Below are positions 8,680 to 18,267 of a stretch of 64,000 nt of DNA, piece after piece. Source of the DNA: Bradyrhizobium sp. AZCC 1719 (GTDB lineage Bacteria; Pseudomonadota; Alphaproteobacteria; Rhizobiales; Xanthobacteraceae). The notes under the pieces were generated by a model, which worked only from the letters and a program-made list of their open reading frames with translations, searched no databases and had not been told where the DNA came from. Within the stretch, counting starts at the first letter, position 1; each line of letters starts with the position of its first letter. Where the stretch lies: NCBI RefSeq assembly GCF_036924525.1, contig NZ_JAZHRU010000001.1, forward strand, positions 2,075,001 through 2,139,000. Direction: 5' to 3'. The translations under genes and the position numbers were made by a program.

Positions 8680-8985
8680 TCAACGCCTACCGCGAATTGC
8701 GGCCGCAGTCTGGGCGTTCCAGGCGCTCCAGCTCACACTGGCGAGGCTGCGCTGGTCGGTCGCAAGCGGCCGCCGGGTCTGCCGCTCATAGGCGGCGATG
8801 ATGTGCTGCGACTGCCGGATTTTCTGCTCGAGCTCGGCAATGGTTTTCTGGGTCTTGCCGGTCCTGCTCGATTGTGCGGACTCGCCAACCGTGAACCTGG
8901 CGGTCTCGATGCTCCTCAATGTCTCGCGAAGCTTCTTGAGCTGGGCGCGGTGCCACGCAATGGCGCTGTCACTATCTACCGGCAT
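8680..8985 (-). CDS. Small hypothetical coiled-coil protein
   Basis: 101 residues with a clear AGGAGGG ribosome binding site five bases before its ATG, which supports it as a real gene. The sequence is charged and helical, with heptad-like spacing in WHRAQLKKLRETLRSIETAR and in KTIAELEQKIRQSQHIIAAY, suggesting a short coiled coil. There is no signal peptide, membrane segment or recognised domain. It converges on the protease gene with a 20-base gap. Function unknown. Confidence 0.55.
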   Translation of the reverse strand: MPVDSDSAIAWHRAQLKKLRETLRSIETARFTVGESAQSSRTGKTQKTIAELEQKIRQSQHIIAAYERQTRRPLATDQRSLASVSWSAWNAQTAAAIRGRR

Positions 8986-9043
8986 GCAAACCCTCCTGAT
9001 TCGTGGCCGAATCTAGCACGCATGGGGCAAGTTGGGCCAAGGG

Positions 9044-9069
9044 GGGGCCCGGCGGGGGCATCGGGCCCC
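9044..9069. repeat. GC-rich 8-bp hairpin
   Basis: GGGGCCCG at 9044-9051 pairs perfectly with CGGGCCCC at 9062-9069 across a ten-base loop, next to a run of seven G. It lies in the 240-base gap between divergent small genes. A regulatory role is possible but not shown. Confidence 0.4.
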
Positions 9070-9228
9070 ACTGGTTTCGCACGGCGGGAGACGGCCGTTT
9101 CCCGATTTCGACCCTTTTTTGCCATCGAAGCGACCGCGGGCGAGCCTTCTAACAACAAACTTGCATGGCGATCTGTGGTCAGCGCGGTCCCTCTTATCGT
9201 CCAGGCGGCAGAATGCCGGCCCGGTGCA

Positions 9229-9438
9229 ATGGAGCGTGCGATGAGCGAAGTTGAGTTCGATCGAATTGTCGATGCCGTGCGGAAGGAAATCGCGTTGGCG
9301 CCGCCGGCGAATTCGTTGACGGGGTTGCGGGCCTCCGAGGTGCGAGCGAAGACCATGGGCGACAAGTCAGCGTCCCGGCGCCACGCCTCGTTCGCCAGGA
9401 TTCGCCGCGTCGGCGAGGGGCGGAAGCGATACAGGTGA
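9229..9438 (+). CDS. Small hypothetical protein
   Basis: 69 residues beginning MERAMSEVEFDRIVDAV; a second ATG at 9241 is an alternative start. The N-terminal half is acidic and helical, the C-terminal half strongly basic (SRRHASFARIRRVGEGRKRY). It has no recognised domain. The ribosome binding site is weak (GGAGCG lies before the second ATG). It is followed within 20 bases by another small gene in the same direction, which modestly supports it. Function unknown; it could be a chance frame. Confidence 0.38.
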   Translation: MERAMSEVEFDRIVDAVRKEIALAPPANSLTGLRASEVRAKTMGDKSASRRHASFARIRRVGEGRKRYR

Positions 9439-9455
9439 CGCGCATAGGAGACCAC

Positions 9456-9725
9456 ATGGAGCGATCAGTGTTCGAAGTCGTGAAGGCGCCGCTGGGCTGG
9501 TCGGTGTTTGCCGACAACGTCAAGATCGGCGGCGTCTACGATTCGCGGGGCGCCGCCCTCGAGGCCGCCGTGCTGGCCGCCTCCTATACCGTTAGCGACG
9601 GCGGTGGCGTTCAGATCAACGTGCCCGGCGCGGAGGAAGAAAAGCCGAGATGGGCGATCGCGTTTGATATCGCAGCCGCCATTCTGCCGACGCGGAGCGG
9701 GGGCGAGCGAGGCAGGGCACGGTAA
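9456..9725 (+). CDS. Small hypothetical protein (DUF2188-like pattern)
   Basis: 89 residues. The ATG at 9456 follows TAGGAGACCAC, a good ribosome binding site, so I prefer it over the upstream in-frame codon. The core FEVVKAPLGWSVFADN followed by a Gly-Gly turn and SRGAALEAAVLAA resembles small DUF2188-type proteins, where a beta-hairpin is followed by a helix. No catalytic residues are evident and no signal peptide is present. Function unknown. Confidence 0.55.
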   Translation: MERSVFEVVKAPLGWSVFADNVKIGGVYDSRGAALEAAVLAASYTVSDGGGVQINVPGAEEEKPRWAIAFDIAAAILPTRSGGERGRAR

Positions 9726-9791
9726 AGTCCGCGCAGTCGCGGGCCATGCGTGGACCGACACTGGCCGCGGTTTTCCGCTGGCGGCGGCCTT

Positions 9792-10370
9792 TCATTTTAC
9801 ATCGTCGAACGGCGACACCGCGGGACGGCCAATGCGCGTCCGCTTGATACGACGCACTGCCATCGGCGCGCCGTCGGACTGATACTGCAGCTCGTATTTC
9901 TTGCCGTTCTTGTCGCTCGCGGTGCAGGAAATGCTGGAGACTTCCAGCGTCACGAAGTTTCCGACCTGCTTGCAGAGGCCGGCCGTCAATTCGACCGATG
10001 GTATCGGCAGCCCGTCGGCCTTCGGCCTGTCCTTGGATTTCAGCAGCATCCGGTCAATCGGCAGTTCGTACAGGTTGGCCTCCGGCCTTCGCCCGTTGTC
10101 ACCGGAGAACGTGATGGTGTGACTGCCGTCGCTGGGATCGTCGAGGGCTACGGTAAAATTGGCGCGGCCTTCCTCGGTCTGGAAGAACGCCACGGCCCGG
10201 CAGGCAAAGTCCCGCCCGGCAACCTTCAGCGTGCTGCACTTGCCGGACATCAGCGCGAAGATGATGGTATCGGGCTCGTCTGAGGCGAGCGCCGGCGTTG
10301 TCGTGAGAAGGATGGCAAGGGCGAAAGCCCGACGGCCAGGGCGCGTGGTCATGTTCGGTTGATACGACAT
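9792..10370 (-). CDS. Secreted hypothetical protein
   Basis: Up to 192 residues. A twin-Arg-like basic start (TTRPGRRAFALAILLTTTPALASDEP) gives a signal peptide cleaved near residue 30. The mature part is beta-rich with three Cys (GKCSTLK, DFACRAV and GLCKQV) plus a fourth in SISCTASDK, which could form two disulfides in the periplasm. An internal ATG at 10352 is an equally good start; neither has a strong ribosome binding site. No known domain is recognised. Downstream lies the convergent small gene ending at 9725. Confidence 0.6.
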   Translation of the reverse strand: MSYQPNMTTRPGRRAFALAILLTTTPALASDEPDTIIFALMSGKCSTLKVAGRDFACRAVAFFQTEEGRANFTVALDDPSDGSHTITFSGDNGRRPEANLYELPIDRMLLKSKDRPKADGLPIPSVELTAGLCKQVGNFVTLEVSSISCTASDKNGKKYELQYQSDGAPMAVRRIKRTRIGRPAVSPFDDVK

Positions 10371-10449
10371 CGAGCGCCGTGTTGGCCAGACCGGCGAAGG
10401 TTTCGGACATCGGAAGAGGATGTCGCCGGTTTTGTGATACCTCAGGCCA

Positions 10450-10914
10450 TCAGAAGTCGAGCGGAGCGTTGTCGACTACCTCCTTCATGACGAAGAAGGT
10501 CCGGGTCTGGCGAACGCCCGGCAGCGCGATCAATTGTTCGCCGTGGATGCGGTTGAAATCCTCCATGTCGCCGACGCGTATCTTGAGGAAATAGTCGAAA
10601 TCGCCCGCTACCAGATGGCAATCGAGCACGAATTTGAGTTGCGCGATCGCCCGCTCGAAGGCGGCAAAGCTTTCCGGCGTGGAGCGGTCGAGCACGACGC
10701 CGACCATGACGAGCGCGCCCTTGCCGACCTTTCGCGGCGCCACCATCGCCCTGACCCCTGCTATGAACCCCTCGTCGAACAGGCGCTGGGTTCGGCGGTG
10801 ACAGGTTGCGGCACTGACACCGGCCGTTTCGGCCAGCTCGGCATTGGTCAAGCGGCCGCTATTTTGCAGCAATCGCAATATCTTAAGATCGATGCGGTCG
10901 AGCCTGCCGGGCAT
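10450..10914 (-). CDS. acdR: Lrp/AsnC-family regulator of ACC deaminase
   Basis: 154 residues, the usual size for Lrp/AsnC proteins. The N-terminal HTH (LDRIDLKILRLLQNSGRLTN through VSAATCHRRTQRL) is followed by an AsnC ligand domain (VMVGVVLDR, FVLDCHLVAGDFDYFLKIRV, LPGVRQTRTFFVMKEV). The ATG at 10914 fits the family start; a frame extension to 11040 runs through the intergenic region and is not credible. It is divergent from acdS by about 150 bases, the known arrangement in which the Lrp-like AcdR controls ACC deaminase expression. That assignment rests on synteny plus family. Confidence 0.88.
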   Translation of the reverse strand: MPGRLDRIDLKILRLLQNSGRLTNAELAETAGVSAATCHRRTQRLFDEGFIAGVRAMVAPRKVGKGALVMVGVVLDRSTPESFAAFERAIAQLKFVLDCHLVAGDFDYFLKIRVGDMEDFNRIHGEQLIALPGVRQTRTFFVMKEVVDNAPLDF

Positions 10915-11067
10915 GAAAGAATATTCCGTATCTGTGCCAAGTAACGGTACATTATCCGTCACAACCCCTGAATGGTGCAATAACAGCGCTAGCCACGTGT
11001 CGATTTTGAAAACACCTATCGGGAGCGTGGTGGTAGGCATTCCCCCGACATCAGACCATCAACGGGG
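10915..11067. promoter_or_regulatory. Divergent acdR-acdS control region
   Basis: A 153-base divergent spacer with an imperfect dyad at 10942-10961 (TAACGG near CCGTCA, separated by eight AT-rich bases). This is the type of site an Lrp-like dimer could bind, close to the acdR start. A TGGTGCAATAAC segment follows at about 10973. Binding is inferred, not shown. Confidence 0.45.
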
Positions 11068-12087
11068 ATGACCATGTTGGAGAAATTCGAACGCTATCCG
11101 CTCACTTTCGGGCCTACCCACATCGAAAAGCTGGAGCGGCTCTCGCAGCATCTCGGCGGCCAGGTCGAGCTCTATGCCAAGCGCGAGGATTGCAATTCGG
11201 GGCTCGCCTTCGGCGGCAACAAGCTGCGCAAGCTCGAATACATCGTGCCCGACGCGATCGCTTCCAATGCCGATACGCTGGTCTCGATCGGCGGCGTGCA
11301 GTCCAACCACACCCGCATGGTTGCAGCCGTTGCAGCCAAGATCGGCATGAAGTGCCGCCTGGTGCAGGAAAGCTGGGTACCGCACGAGGACGCGGTCTAC
11401 GACCGCGTCGGCAACATCCTGCTCAGCCGCGTGATGGGCGCGGACGTGCGGCTGGTGGATGAAGGTTTCGACATCGGCATCCGCCAGAGCTGGGAAGAGG
11501 CGATCGCGGATGTGAAGGCCAAGGGCGGCAAGCCCTATGCAATTCCCGCCGGCGCCTCCGTGCACAAATATGGCGGGCTCGGCTATGTCGGTTTTGCGGA
11601 AGAAGTCCGCGCGCAGGAGAAAGAGCTGGGCTTTACCTTCGATTACATCGTGGTCTGCACGGTCACCGGCTCGACCCATGCCGGCATGCTGGTGGGATTT
11701 GCCAAGGACGACCGCGCGCGCAAGGTGATCGGCATCGACGCGTCCTTCACCCCGGCCCAGACCAAGGCCCAGGTGCTCGACATCGCCCGCAACACCGCAA
11801 ATCTCGTCGAACTGGGTGAGGAGATCGTCGAGGACGACGTCGTCCTGATCGAGGACTACGCCTATCCGGCTTACGGCGTTCCGTCGGAAGAGACCAAGGA
11901 GGCCATCCGGCTCTGCGCGCGCCTCGAAGGCATGATCACCGATCCCGTCTACGAGGGAAAATCCATGCAGGGCATGATCGACCTCGTGAACAAGGGCTAT
12001 TTCCCGAAGGGATCGAAGGTGCTCTACGCCCATCTTGGCGGCGCGCCCGCGATCAACGGATACGCTTACACCTTCCGCAATGGATGA
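11068..12087 (+). CDS. acdS: 1-aminocyclopropane-1-carboxylate deaminase
   Basis: PLP enzyme that cleaves the plant ethylene precursor ACC to 2-oxobutanoate and ammonia; in plant-associated bacteria it lowers plant ethylene and yields nitrogen. 339 residues against about 338 for characterised enzymes. The PLP lysine is Lys52 in [11 protein letters not shown], and the nucleophile region is QSNHT. The Tyr-Glu pair in DPVYEGKSM and the Leu in [10 protein letters not shown] match the residues (Glu295, Leu322 in Pseudomonas numbering) that separate true ACC deaminase from D-cysteine desulfhydrase. A second ATG at 11074 is better spaced from the GGGG ribosome site and may be the real start. Cytoplasmic. 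Confidence 0.95.
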   Translation: MTMLEKFERYPLTFGPTHIEKLERLSQHLGGQVELYAKREDCNSGLAFGGNKLRKLEYIVPDAIASNADTLVSIGGVQSNHTRMVAAVAAKIGMKCRLVQESWVPHEDAVYDRVGNILLSRVMGADVRLVDEGFDIGIRQSWEEAIADVKAKGGKPYAIPAGASVHKYGGLGYVGFAEEVRAQEKELGFTFDYIVVCTVTGSTHAGMLVGFAKDDRARKVIGIDASFTPAQTKAQVLDIARNTANLVELGEEIVEDDVVLIEDYAYPAYGVPSEETKEAIRLCARLEGMITDPVYEGKSMQGMIDLVNKGYFPKGSKVLYAHLGGAPAINGYAYTFRNG

Positions 12088-12096
12088 GGTCGAGAC

Positions 12097-13959
12097 TTAC
12101 GCGTCGGCTGCCCGCACCACCGCGAGCAGTTCGTCGCCGTAATGTTCGAGCTTCTTGTCGCCGATGCCGGGGATGTTGCGAAGCGCGTTCAGCGTCGCCG
12201 GCCGCGCGGCGGCGATGCCGTCGAGCGTGGAATCATGCAGCACGACATAGGCCGGCACGTTTCGCTGGCGCGCGATCTCCGAGCGCCACGCGCGAAGCGC
12301 GGCCTGAAGAGGGGCGTCGGCGGGCCTCGCCTCGGCGCGTGGCGCGAGATCGCCGCGCCTTGATTTGGCGCGGCTGGCGCGAATGCGCGTGCCCGGCGCC
12401 GCCTCGCGCAGCATCACTTCGGTCTCACCCTTCAGGACGCCGCGCGCGCTTTCCGTCAGTTTTAGCGCACCAAAGGCTTCGCTGTCGGCCTGAAGGTGGC
12501 CCATCGCGACCAATTGCCGGATCACGGCGCGCCACTGCTTTTCGTTGAGCTCACGGCCGATGCCGAACACGGACAGCTTGTCGTGGCCGAACTGCGTGAC
12601 CTTCTCGGTCATGCGGCCGACCAGCACGTCGATCAGATGCATGGCGCCGAAGCGTTGTCCGGTGCGGTAGGCGCAGGACAACAGTTTTTGCGCGGCGACC
12701 TTGCCGTCGCGAAGCTGCGGCGGCGACAGGCAGTTGTCGCAATTGCCGCAATTGCTGCCGGTGACTTCCTCGCCGAAATAGCCGAGCAGCCGGCTGCGCC
12801 GGCAGCCCGCGGTTTCCGCCAGCGCCACCAGCGCGTCGAGCTTGCCGATCGAGACGCGCTTGAACGTATCGGAGCCGGTGGATTCATCGATCATGCGGCG
12901 CTGCTGCACGATGTCGGTTAGGCCATAGGCCATCCAGGCGCTGGACGGCTTGCCGTCGCGCCCGGCGCGGCCGGTTTCCTGATAGTAGGCCTCGATGCTC
13001 TTCGGCAGATCGAGATGCGCCACGAAGCGCACGTCCGGTTTGTCGATCCCCATGCCGAACGCGATGGTGGCGACGATCACGACGCCATCCTCGTTGATGA
13101 AACGGTCCTGGTTGCGGGCACGAACGCCGGCGTCGAGACCGGCGTGATAGGGCAGGGCCGGAATGCCGGCGTTGCTCAGCGCTTCGGCGGTATCCTCGAC
13201 CTTGGCGCGCGACAGACAGTACACGATGCCGGCGTCACCCGCGTGCCGCTCGCTGATGAAGGCCTTGAGCTGGGCCGGGGCGTTCTGCTTCTCGACGATC
13301 TCGTAGCGGATATTCGGGCGATCGAAACTCGAGATGAAGCTCGGTGCGCCTGATAGCCCCAGCCGGGTCACAATCTCCTTGCGCGTCATCTCGTCGGCGG
13401 TTGCCGTCAGTGCAATGCGAGGCACGTCGGGAAAGCGCTCGGCGATCGCGGACAGGCCGATATATTCGGGGCGGAAATCGTGCCCCCATTGCGACACGCA
13501 ATGCGCCTCGTCGATCGCAAACAGCGCGATATTGGCTTGGCCGAGCAGGGAAAGGCAGCGCGGCGTCAAGAGCCGTTCCGGCGCGACATAGAGCAGGTCG
13601 AGGTCGCCGGCCAATAGCCGCCGCTCGACCTCCGACGCCTCGTCGAATGACAGCGTCGAGTTCAGCACGGCTGCGTTGACGCCGGCCTCCAGAAGTCCCG
13701 CGACCTGGTCGCGCATCAGCGCGATCAGCGGCGACACCACGATGCCGCAGCCCTCGCGCAGCAGCGACGGCAACTGATAGCATAGCGACTTGCCGCCGCC
13801 GGTCGGCATCAGCACCAGGCAGTTGCCGCCGTCGGTCACGTGCCGGACGATTTCTTCCTGCGCGCCGCGAAAGGCGGGCAGGCCGAACACGGAATTCAGG
13901 ACGGACAGCGCATCGGGGGCATTGCCGGGTTCATCGTACCGGGCTGCAGGGGCAGGCAT
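12097..13959 (-). CDS. recQ: ATP-dependent DNA helicase RecQ
   Basis: 3'-5' DNA helicase used in recombination and replication repair. 620 residues from the ATG at 13959 (a TTG at 14019 would add 20 residues). Walker A is MPTGGGKS (about 51-58), followed by DEAH (about 150-153) and the RecQ aromatic loop [17 protein letters not shown]. Motif VI reads [12 protein letters not shown]. The RecQ C-terminal zinc ligands are visible in [13 protein letters not shown] and NCGNCDNC, and a C-terminal HRDC domain is present ([20 protein letters not shown]). It is complete and converges on acdS with a nine-base gap. Confidence 0.97.
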   Translation of the reverse strand: MPAPAARYDEPGNAPDALSVLNSVFGLPAFRGAQEEIVRHVTDGGNCLVLMPTGGGKSLCYQLPSLLREGCGIVVSPLIALMRDQVAGLLEAGVNAAVLNSTLSFDEASEVERRLLAGDLDLLYVAPERLLTPRCLSLLGQANIALFAIDEAHCVSQWGHDFRPEYIGLSAIAERFPDVPRIALTATADEMTRKEIVTRLGLSGAPSFISSFDRPNIRYEIVEKQNAPAQLKAFISERHAGDAGIVYCLSRAKVEDTAEALSNAGIPALPYHAGLDAGVRARNQDRFINEDGVVIVATIAFGMGIDKPDVRFVAHLDLPKSIEAYYQETGRAGRDGKPSSAWMAYGLTDIVQQRRMIDESTGSDTFKRVSIGKLDALVALAETAGCRRSRLLGYFGEEVTGSNCGNCDNCLSPPQLRDGKVAAQKLLSCAYRTGQRFGAMHLIDVLVGRMTEKVTQFGHDKLSVFGIGRELNEKQWRAVIRQLVAMGHLQADSEAFGALKLTESARGVLKGETEVMLREAAPGTRIRASRAKSRRGDLAPRAEARPADAPLQAALRAWRSEIARQRNVPAYVVLHDSTLDGIAAARPATLNALRNIPGIGDKKLEHYGDELLAVVRAADA

Positions 13960-14189
13960 GGGAGTGAGGTCGTCCGGTTGAAGGCGTATGGGGTAGGCAC
14001 CGCGGAATTGAGGGATCAATAGGCCAAAAACATCGTGGCAAGTCTATGCCTGATTTTGATGTTCCCACGGCGCGTTTCGGCAATCGCAGTAAGGGGTCAA
14101 CTGCCGGTGATCGGCGCGTCCGGGGGCGAACGACGGAAGGAGATTTGTGTTAGAAGGCAACCCAAGCAACAAAAACCCGAGGCGAGAGC

Positions 14190-15542
14190 ATGCGGGCATC
14201 GACGCGGATCATCGCGGGCATCGTTGCCGTCGTGCTGATCGCTGCCGCGGTCGCAGCCTTTGCCATTGCGTGGCGCCCGGCAATCGCGGCAATCGATCCT
14301 CCCGACCCGCAATCCTTCGATGCCGCCCTCGTCAAGCGAGGCCGCGACCTGGCGGCGATCGGCAATTGCAGCGATTGCCATACGCCGCGCGGGGCTAAGA
14401 ACTTTGCAGGCGGTCTGCCGGTGCCGACCCCGTTCGGCACAATTTTTTCCACCAACATCACGCCGGATCCGGAGACGGGAATCGGCCGATGGTCGGAAGC
14501 AGCATTCCGCCGCGCGATGCGGTCCGGCGTCAACCGTGAAGGCCAGCACCTTTATCCGACGTTTCCATACGACCACTTCACCAACGTCAGCGATGAGGAC
14601 GACCGGGCGCTCTATGCTTTCCTGATGACGCGGCAGCCGGTTCGCGCAGCGGCACGCGAGAACCAGCTTGCTTTCCCGTTCGACCAGCGGCTCGCCATCG
14701 CCGGATGGAAATTGCTTTTCCTCCGCCACGACACCTATCGGCCCGATCCCAAGCAGAGCGCCGAGTGGAACCGCGGCGCCTATCTGGTCGAAGGGCTCGC
14801 CCATTGCGGCGCCTGCCATACGCCGCGAAATGCGTTGGGCGCGGAGCGCGTCAACGCACGGTTTGCCGGCGGCGATGTCGACGATTGGCACGCCTATGCG
14901 ATCAACGACCAGTCCCGCTCACCCGTGCCCTGGACCGCCGATGCATTGTTCACCTATTTGCGCGAAGGCTGGCATCCCGATCACGGCACCGCGCGCGGGC
15001 CGATGGCGAAGGTGGTCAGCAACCTGTCCTCGGTGCCGGCAAGCGACGTCCGCGCCATCGCGGCCTATATGGCCGGCGTATCCGGTACACCGACGCCTGG
15101 CCGCGCCGGACCGAGTGAGGATGCGTTGGCGCGCGCCAGGGCGGCTTCGCAGACAAACCCCGTTGGCGCGTCGATCTATACTGCCGCCTGCGCGTCATGC
15201 CACGAGGGTGGCAGGCCGCTTCCTTATGGCGGAGTCGATCTCGGCCTCAGCACCGCGATCGCAAGCCCCGATCCGCGCAATCTCGCCAACATCGTGCTGT
15301 CAGGCATAGACGCGGTGGAAGGCGAGCGCAGCCCGATCATGCCGGGCTTTGCCGCCAGCATGAACGATGATCAGGCTTCGGCCTTGCTGAACTATTTGCG
15401 GGCGCGGTTCAGCGACCGGCCGGCATGGATCGACCTCAAGAAAACCATCGCGGACGCGCGCCGCACGCAGACCGTATTTCTCCAGACGTCGCCCGCGCCG
15501 CGCAACGCGCCTGCCGACCCTCAGCAGCGAGAAAAGCCATGA
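14190..15542 (+). CDS. Tri-haem cytochrome c subunit of a Mo oxidoreductase
   Basis: 450-residue membrane-anchored periplasmic cytochrome. An N-terminal hydrophobic helix (IIAGIVAVVLIAAAVAAFAIAW) acts as signal or anchor. Three haem-binding motifs are intact: CSDCH, CGACH and CASCH, as in cytochrome subunits of acetic-acid-bacterial alcohol and aldehyde dehydrogenases. Its stop overlaps the start of the next gene (ATGA at 15539-15542), so translation is coupled to the iron-sulfur and molybdenum subunits. It should carry electrons from the [2Fe-2S] subunit to the quinone pool or a terminal oxidase. Confidence 0.92.
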   Translation: MRASTRIIAGIVAVVLIAAAVAAFAIAWRPAIAAIDPPDPQSFDAALVKRGRDLAAIGNCSDCHTPRGAKNFAGGLPVPTPFGTIFSTNITPDPETGIGRWSEAAFRRAMRSGVNREGQHLYPTFPYDHFTNVSDEDDRALYAFLMTRQPVRAAARENQLAFPFDQRLAIAGWKLLFLRHDTYRPDPKQSAEWNRGAYLVEGLAHCGACHTPRNALGAERVNARFAGGDVDDWHAYAINDQSRSPVPWTADALFTYLREGWHPDHGTARGPMAKVVSNLSSVPASDVRAIAAYMAGVSGTPTPGRAGPSEDALARARAASQTNPVGASIYTAACASCHEGGRPLPYGGVDLGLSTAIASPDPRNLANIVLSGIDAVEGERSPIMPGFAASMNDDQASALLNYLRARFSDRPAWIDLKKTIADARRTQTVFLQTSPAPRNAPADPQQREKP

Positions 15543-16036
15543 TGACATTGAAGGTCAACGGCCGCGAGCATCAGGTCGATGCGGAGGCGGATACGCCGCT
15601 GCTCTACGTGCTGCGTGACGACCTCAAGCTCAATGCCGCCAAGTACGGCTGCGGGTTGGGACAATGCGGCTCGTGCACGGTAATCGTGGACGGCAAGGCG
15701 GTGCTGTCCTGCGTCGTGCCGATGGTGCTGCTCGAAGGCAAGCAGGTAACGACGCTGGAGGGGCTCGGCACGATCGCCGAGCCCGCGCCGATCCAGCGCG
15801 CGTTCATGGAAGAGCAGGCGGCGCAATGCGGCTATTGCATCCCGGGAATGATGATGCGGGCGCAGGCCTTGCTGCAGAAGAATTCGAAGCCGACCGACGA
15901 GCAGATTCGCGCCGAGCTCGAACCGCATCTGTGCCGCTGCGGCACCCATATGCGGATTCTGCGTGCGATACATCGGGCGGCGCGACTGATGGACACGGCG
16001 GAAGCGTCGCCGACAGCCAACGGGAGCGCCCGATGA
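15539..16036 (+). CDS. [2Fe-2S] subunit of a molybdenum oxidoreductase
   Basis: 165 residues in the xanthine dehydrogenase small-subunit family. The plant-ferredoxin type cluster uses CGLGQCGSC plus a later Cys in AVLSCVVP; the second cluster uses QCGYC and CRCGTH in the helical domain. It passes electrons from the molybdenum centre to the cytochrome c. The start ATG overlaps the upstream stop and its own TGA overlaps the next ATG at 16033, so the three genes are tightly coupled. The second ATG at 15542 is an alternative start. Confidence 0.95.
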   Translation: MMTLKVNGREHQVDAEADTPLLYVLRDDLKLNAAKYGCGLGQCGSCTVIVDGKAVLSCVVPMVLLEGKQVTTLEGLGTIAEPAPIQRAFMEEQAAQCGYCIPGMMMRAQALLQKNSKPTDEQIRAELEPHLCRCGTHMRILRAIHRAARLMDTAEASPTANGSAR

Positions 16037-18261
16037 ACGCCCCCCTGATTATCGATCGCCGTCGCGTGCTGGCAGGCGGCGGCGCGCTGATCGTCAGCTT
16101 CTCGCTCGGCAGTGCTTTGGCGCAGCAACAAGAGGCGCCCGCGGCTGCCGCGCCGACCCCGCCCGGCAGCCTGAAAACCGCGCCCTATCTCGACGCATGG
16201 ATCCGCATCGATGCCAATGGCGTCGAGGTGTTCACCGGCAAGGCCGAGCTCGGCCAGGGCTTCAAGACGGCGTTCCAGCAGATCGCGGCCGAGGAGCTCG
16301 ATGTTGCCTTTGATTCTCTGAAGGTGACGACGGCGGACACGCACCTGACCGCGAACGAAGGCTATACAGCCGGCAGCAACTCCATGAAAGACAGCGGCAC
16401 CGCGATCCAGAACGCGGCGGCACAGGTCCGCGCGCTGCTGATCGAGGAAGCGGCGCGGCGGCTTGATCTGTCGGCCGAGAGCCTGCGGACGGCAGACGGC
16501 GCGGTGATCGCGCCGGATGGCAAGCGCCTGTCGTATGGTGAACTCGTCGTAGGCGAGATGTTGCATGTTCAGGCGCAGCCAACGTCCAGACTGAAGGACC
16601 CGGCGACATTCAAGGTGATCGGCCGGCCTGTGCCGCGCGTCGATATCCCTGCCAAAGTGACCGGTGCGGAGGCCTATGTTCAAGACATGCGGCTGCCCGG
16701 GATGCTGCATGCCCGCGTCGTGCGGCCGCCGAGCTATCGCGCGCAACTGACCGAATGCGATACCGCCGCCGTCGAGAAACTGCCCGGCGTCGTCAAGATC
16801 GTGCGTGACGGCAATTTCCTGGCCGTGGTTGCGGAAAAGGAATTCCAGTCGATCAAGGCGATGAACGCGCTTGCCGCTGCCGCGAAGTGGAAGGAAACCG
16901 CACGCCTGCCGAAGCAGGATGATCTGCTTAACGTGTTGACCAGCCTGCCCTCGCAGAACACGACGATCTTCGAGCGCAGCAATCCCGCCGTCACGGCCCA
17001 CAGGACCATCGAGGCGACCTACACGCGGCCCTATCAGGCGCACGGATCGATCGGGCCGTCCTGCGCGGTGGCACAATTCGTCGATGGCGCGATGACGGTG
17101 TGGACGCATACGCAGGGCGTCTATCCCGACCGTCAGGGTATCGCCGAAATGCTGCGTATGCCGCCGGCCAGCGTTCACCTGATCCATGTCGAAGGCTCTG
17201 GTTGCTATGGCCATAACGGTGCTGATGATGCCGCCGCCGACGCCGCGCTGATCGCCCGTGCACTACCCGGCCGACCTGTTCGCGTGCACTGGATGCGCGA
17301 ACAGGAACATGCCTGGGAGCCGTTCGGCCCGGCGATGGTGACGAAGCTCAAGGCCTCACTCGACGGCAATGGCAGGATTGCCGACTGGAATTTCGATGTC
17401 TGGAGCAATACGCATTCGATGCGGCCGGGCGGCGCCGGGTCGATGCTGGCGGCGCAGCACATGGCGCAACCGTTTGCCGTGCCGGCTCCCAGGCCGTTGC
17501 CGCTGCCGGAAGGCGGCGGTGACCGCAACGCGATCCCGTTCTACAATTTCCCCAATGCACGCGTGGTGCATCACTTCATTTCCGCGATGCCGCTGCGGAT
17601 TTCAGCGATGCGGGCGCTCGGCGCCTACCACAATGTGTTCTCGATCGAGAGCTTTATCGATGAGCTCGCCATTCTCGCCGGCGCCGATCCGGTCGAGTTC
17701 AGATTGAAACATCTCGACGATCAGCGCGGCCGCGACGTGATCGAAAGGGCGGCGCAAGCCTTCGGATGGAAACCTGATCAGAAGCCGCCGCCGGATCGCG
17801 GTTACGGCTTTGCCTTTGCGCGTTACAAGAATCTGGCGGCCTATTGCGCCGTCGCTTCGGAAGTGGAGGTGAACCGCGAAACCGGTCGCCCGCGTCTGGT
17901 TCGCGCGGCGGCGGCGGTCGATAGCGGCCAGGTGGTCAATCCGGACGGGTTGATCAACCAGATCGAAGGCGCAATCGTGCAGTCCATGAGCTGGACGCTG
18001 TATGAGAGCGTAACGTTTGACGACACCAGGATCACCAGCATCGACTGGCAGACCTATCCGATCCTGCGTTTCAATTCGGTGCCCGAAAGCATCGATGTTC
18101 ACATCATCGATCGGCCGGGGCAGCCGTTCCTCGGCAGCGGCGAAACCGGGCAGGGACCGGCAGCGGCCTCGATTGCCAACGCCATCGCCAATGCTACGGG
18201 AAAGCGACTGCGGAATTTGCCGCTCACGCGCAAGCGCATCAAGGAAGCGATCGATGCGTGA
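16033..18261 (+). CDS. Molybdopterin-binding catalytic subunit (IorB/aldehyde dehydrogenase type)
   Basis: 742-residue large subunit of the xanthine oxidase family. The N-terminus DRRRVLAGGGALIVSFSLG is a twin-arginine signal, so the folded cofactor-bearing complex is exported. Mo-domain marks include GKAELGQGFKTAFQQIAAEEL, EGYTAGSNSMKDSG, GSGCYGHNGADDAAADAAL and the C-terminal GSGETGQGP, which carries the catalytic glutamate. The architecture fits isoquinoline 1-oxidoreductase beta and periplasmic aldehyde dehydrogenases. With a [2Fe-2S] and cytochrome c partner it probably oxidises an aldehyde or N-heterocycle; the substrate is not predictable. It converges on a VWA/MoxR maturation pair. 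Confidence 0.93.
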   Translation: MNAPLIIDRRRVLAGGGALIVSFSLGSALAQQQEAPAAAAPTPPGSLKTAPYLDAWIRIDANGVEVFTGKAELGQGFKTAFQQIAAEELDVAFDSLKVTTADTHLTANEGYTAGSNSMKDSGTAIQNAAAQVRALLIEEAARRLDLSAESLRTADGAVIAPDGKRLSYGELVVGEMLHVQAQPTSRLKDPATFKVIGRPVPRVDIPAKVTGAEAYVQDMRLPGMLHARVVRPPSYRAQLTECDTAAVEKLPGVVKIVRDGNFLAVVAEKEFQSIKAMNALAAAAKWKETARLPKQDDLLNVLTSLPSQNTTIFERSNPAVTAHRTIEATYTRPYQAHGSIGPSCAVAQFVDGAMTVWTHTQGVYPDRQGIAEMLRMPPASVHLIHVEGSGCYGHNGADDAAADAALIARALPGRPVRVHWMREQEHAWEPFGPAMVTKLKASLDGNGRIADWNFDVWSNTHSMRPGGAGSMLAAQHMAQPFAVPAPRPLPLPEGGGDRNAIPFYNFPNARVVHHFISAMPLRISAMRALGAYHNVFSIESFIDELAILAGADPVEFRLKHLDDQRGRDVIERAAQAFGWKPDQKPPPDRGYGFAFARYKNLAAYCAVASEVEVNRETGRPRLVRAAAAVDSGQVVNPDGLINQIEGAIVQSMSWTLYESVTFDDTRITSIDWQTYPILRFNSVPESIDVHIIDRPGQPFLGSGETGQGPAAASIANAIANATGKRLRNLPLTRKRIKEAIDA

Positions 18262-18267
18262 AGGGGG

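Noticed and set aside
11068..12087. D-cysteine desulfhydrase instead of ACC deaminase
   Set aside because: The Glu in VYEGKS and the Leu in LYAHLGG match the residues that mark true ACC deaminases, and an AcdR-type regulator is divergent.
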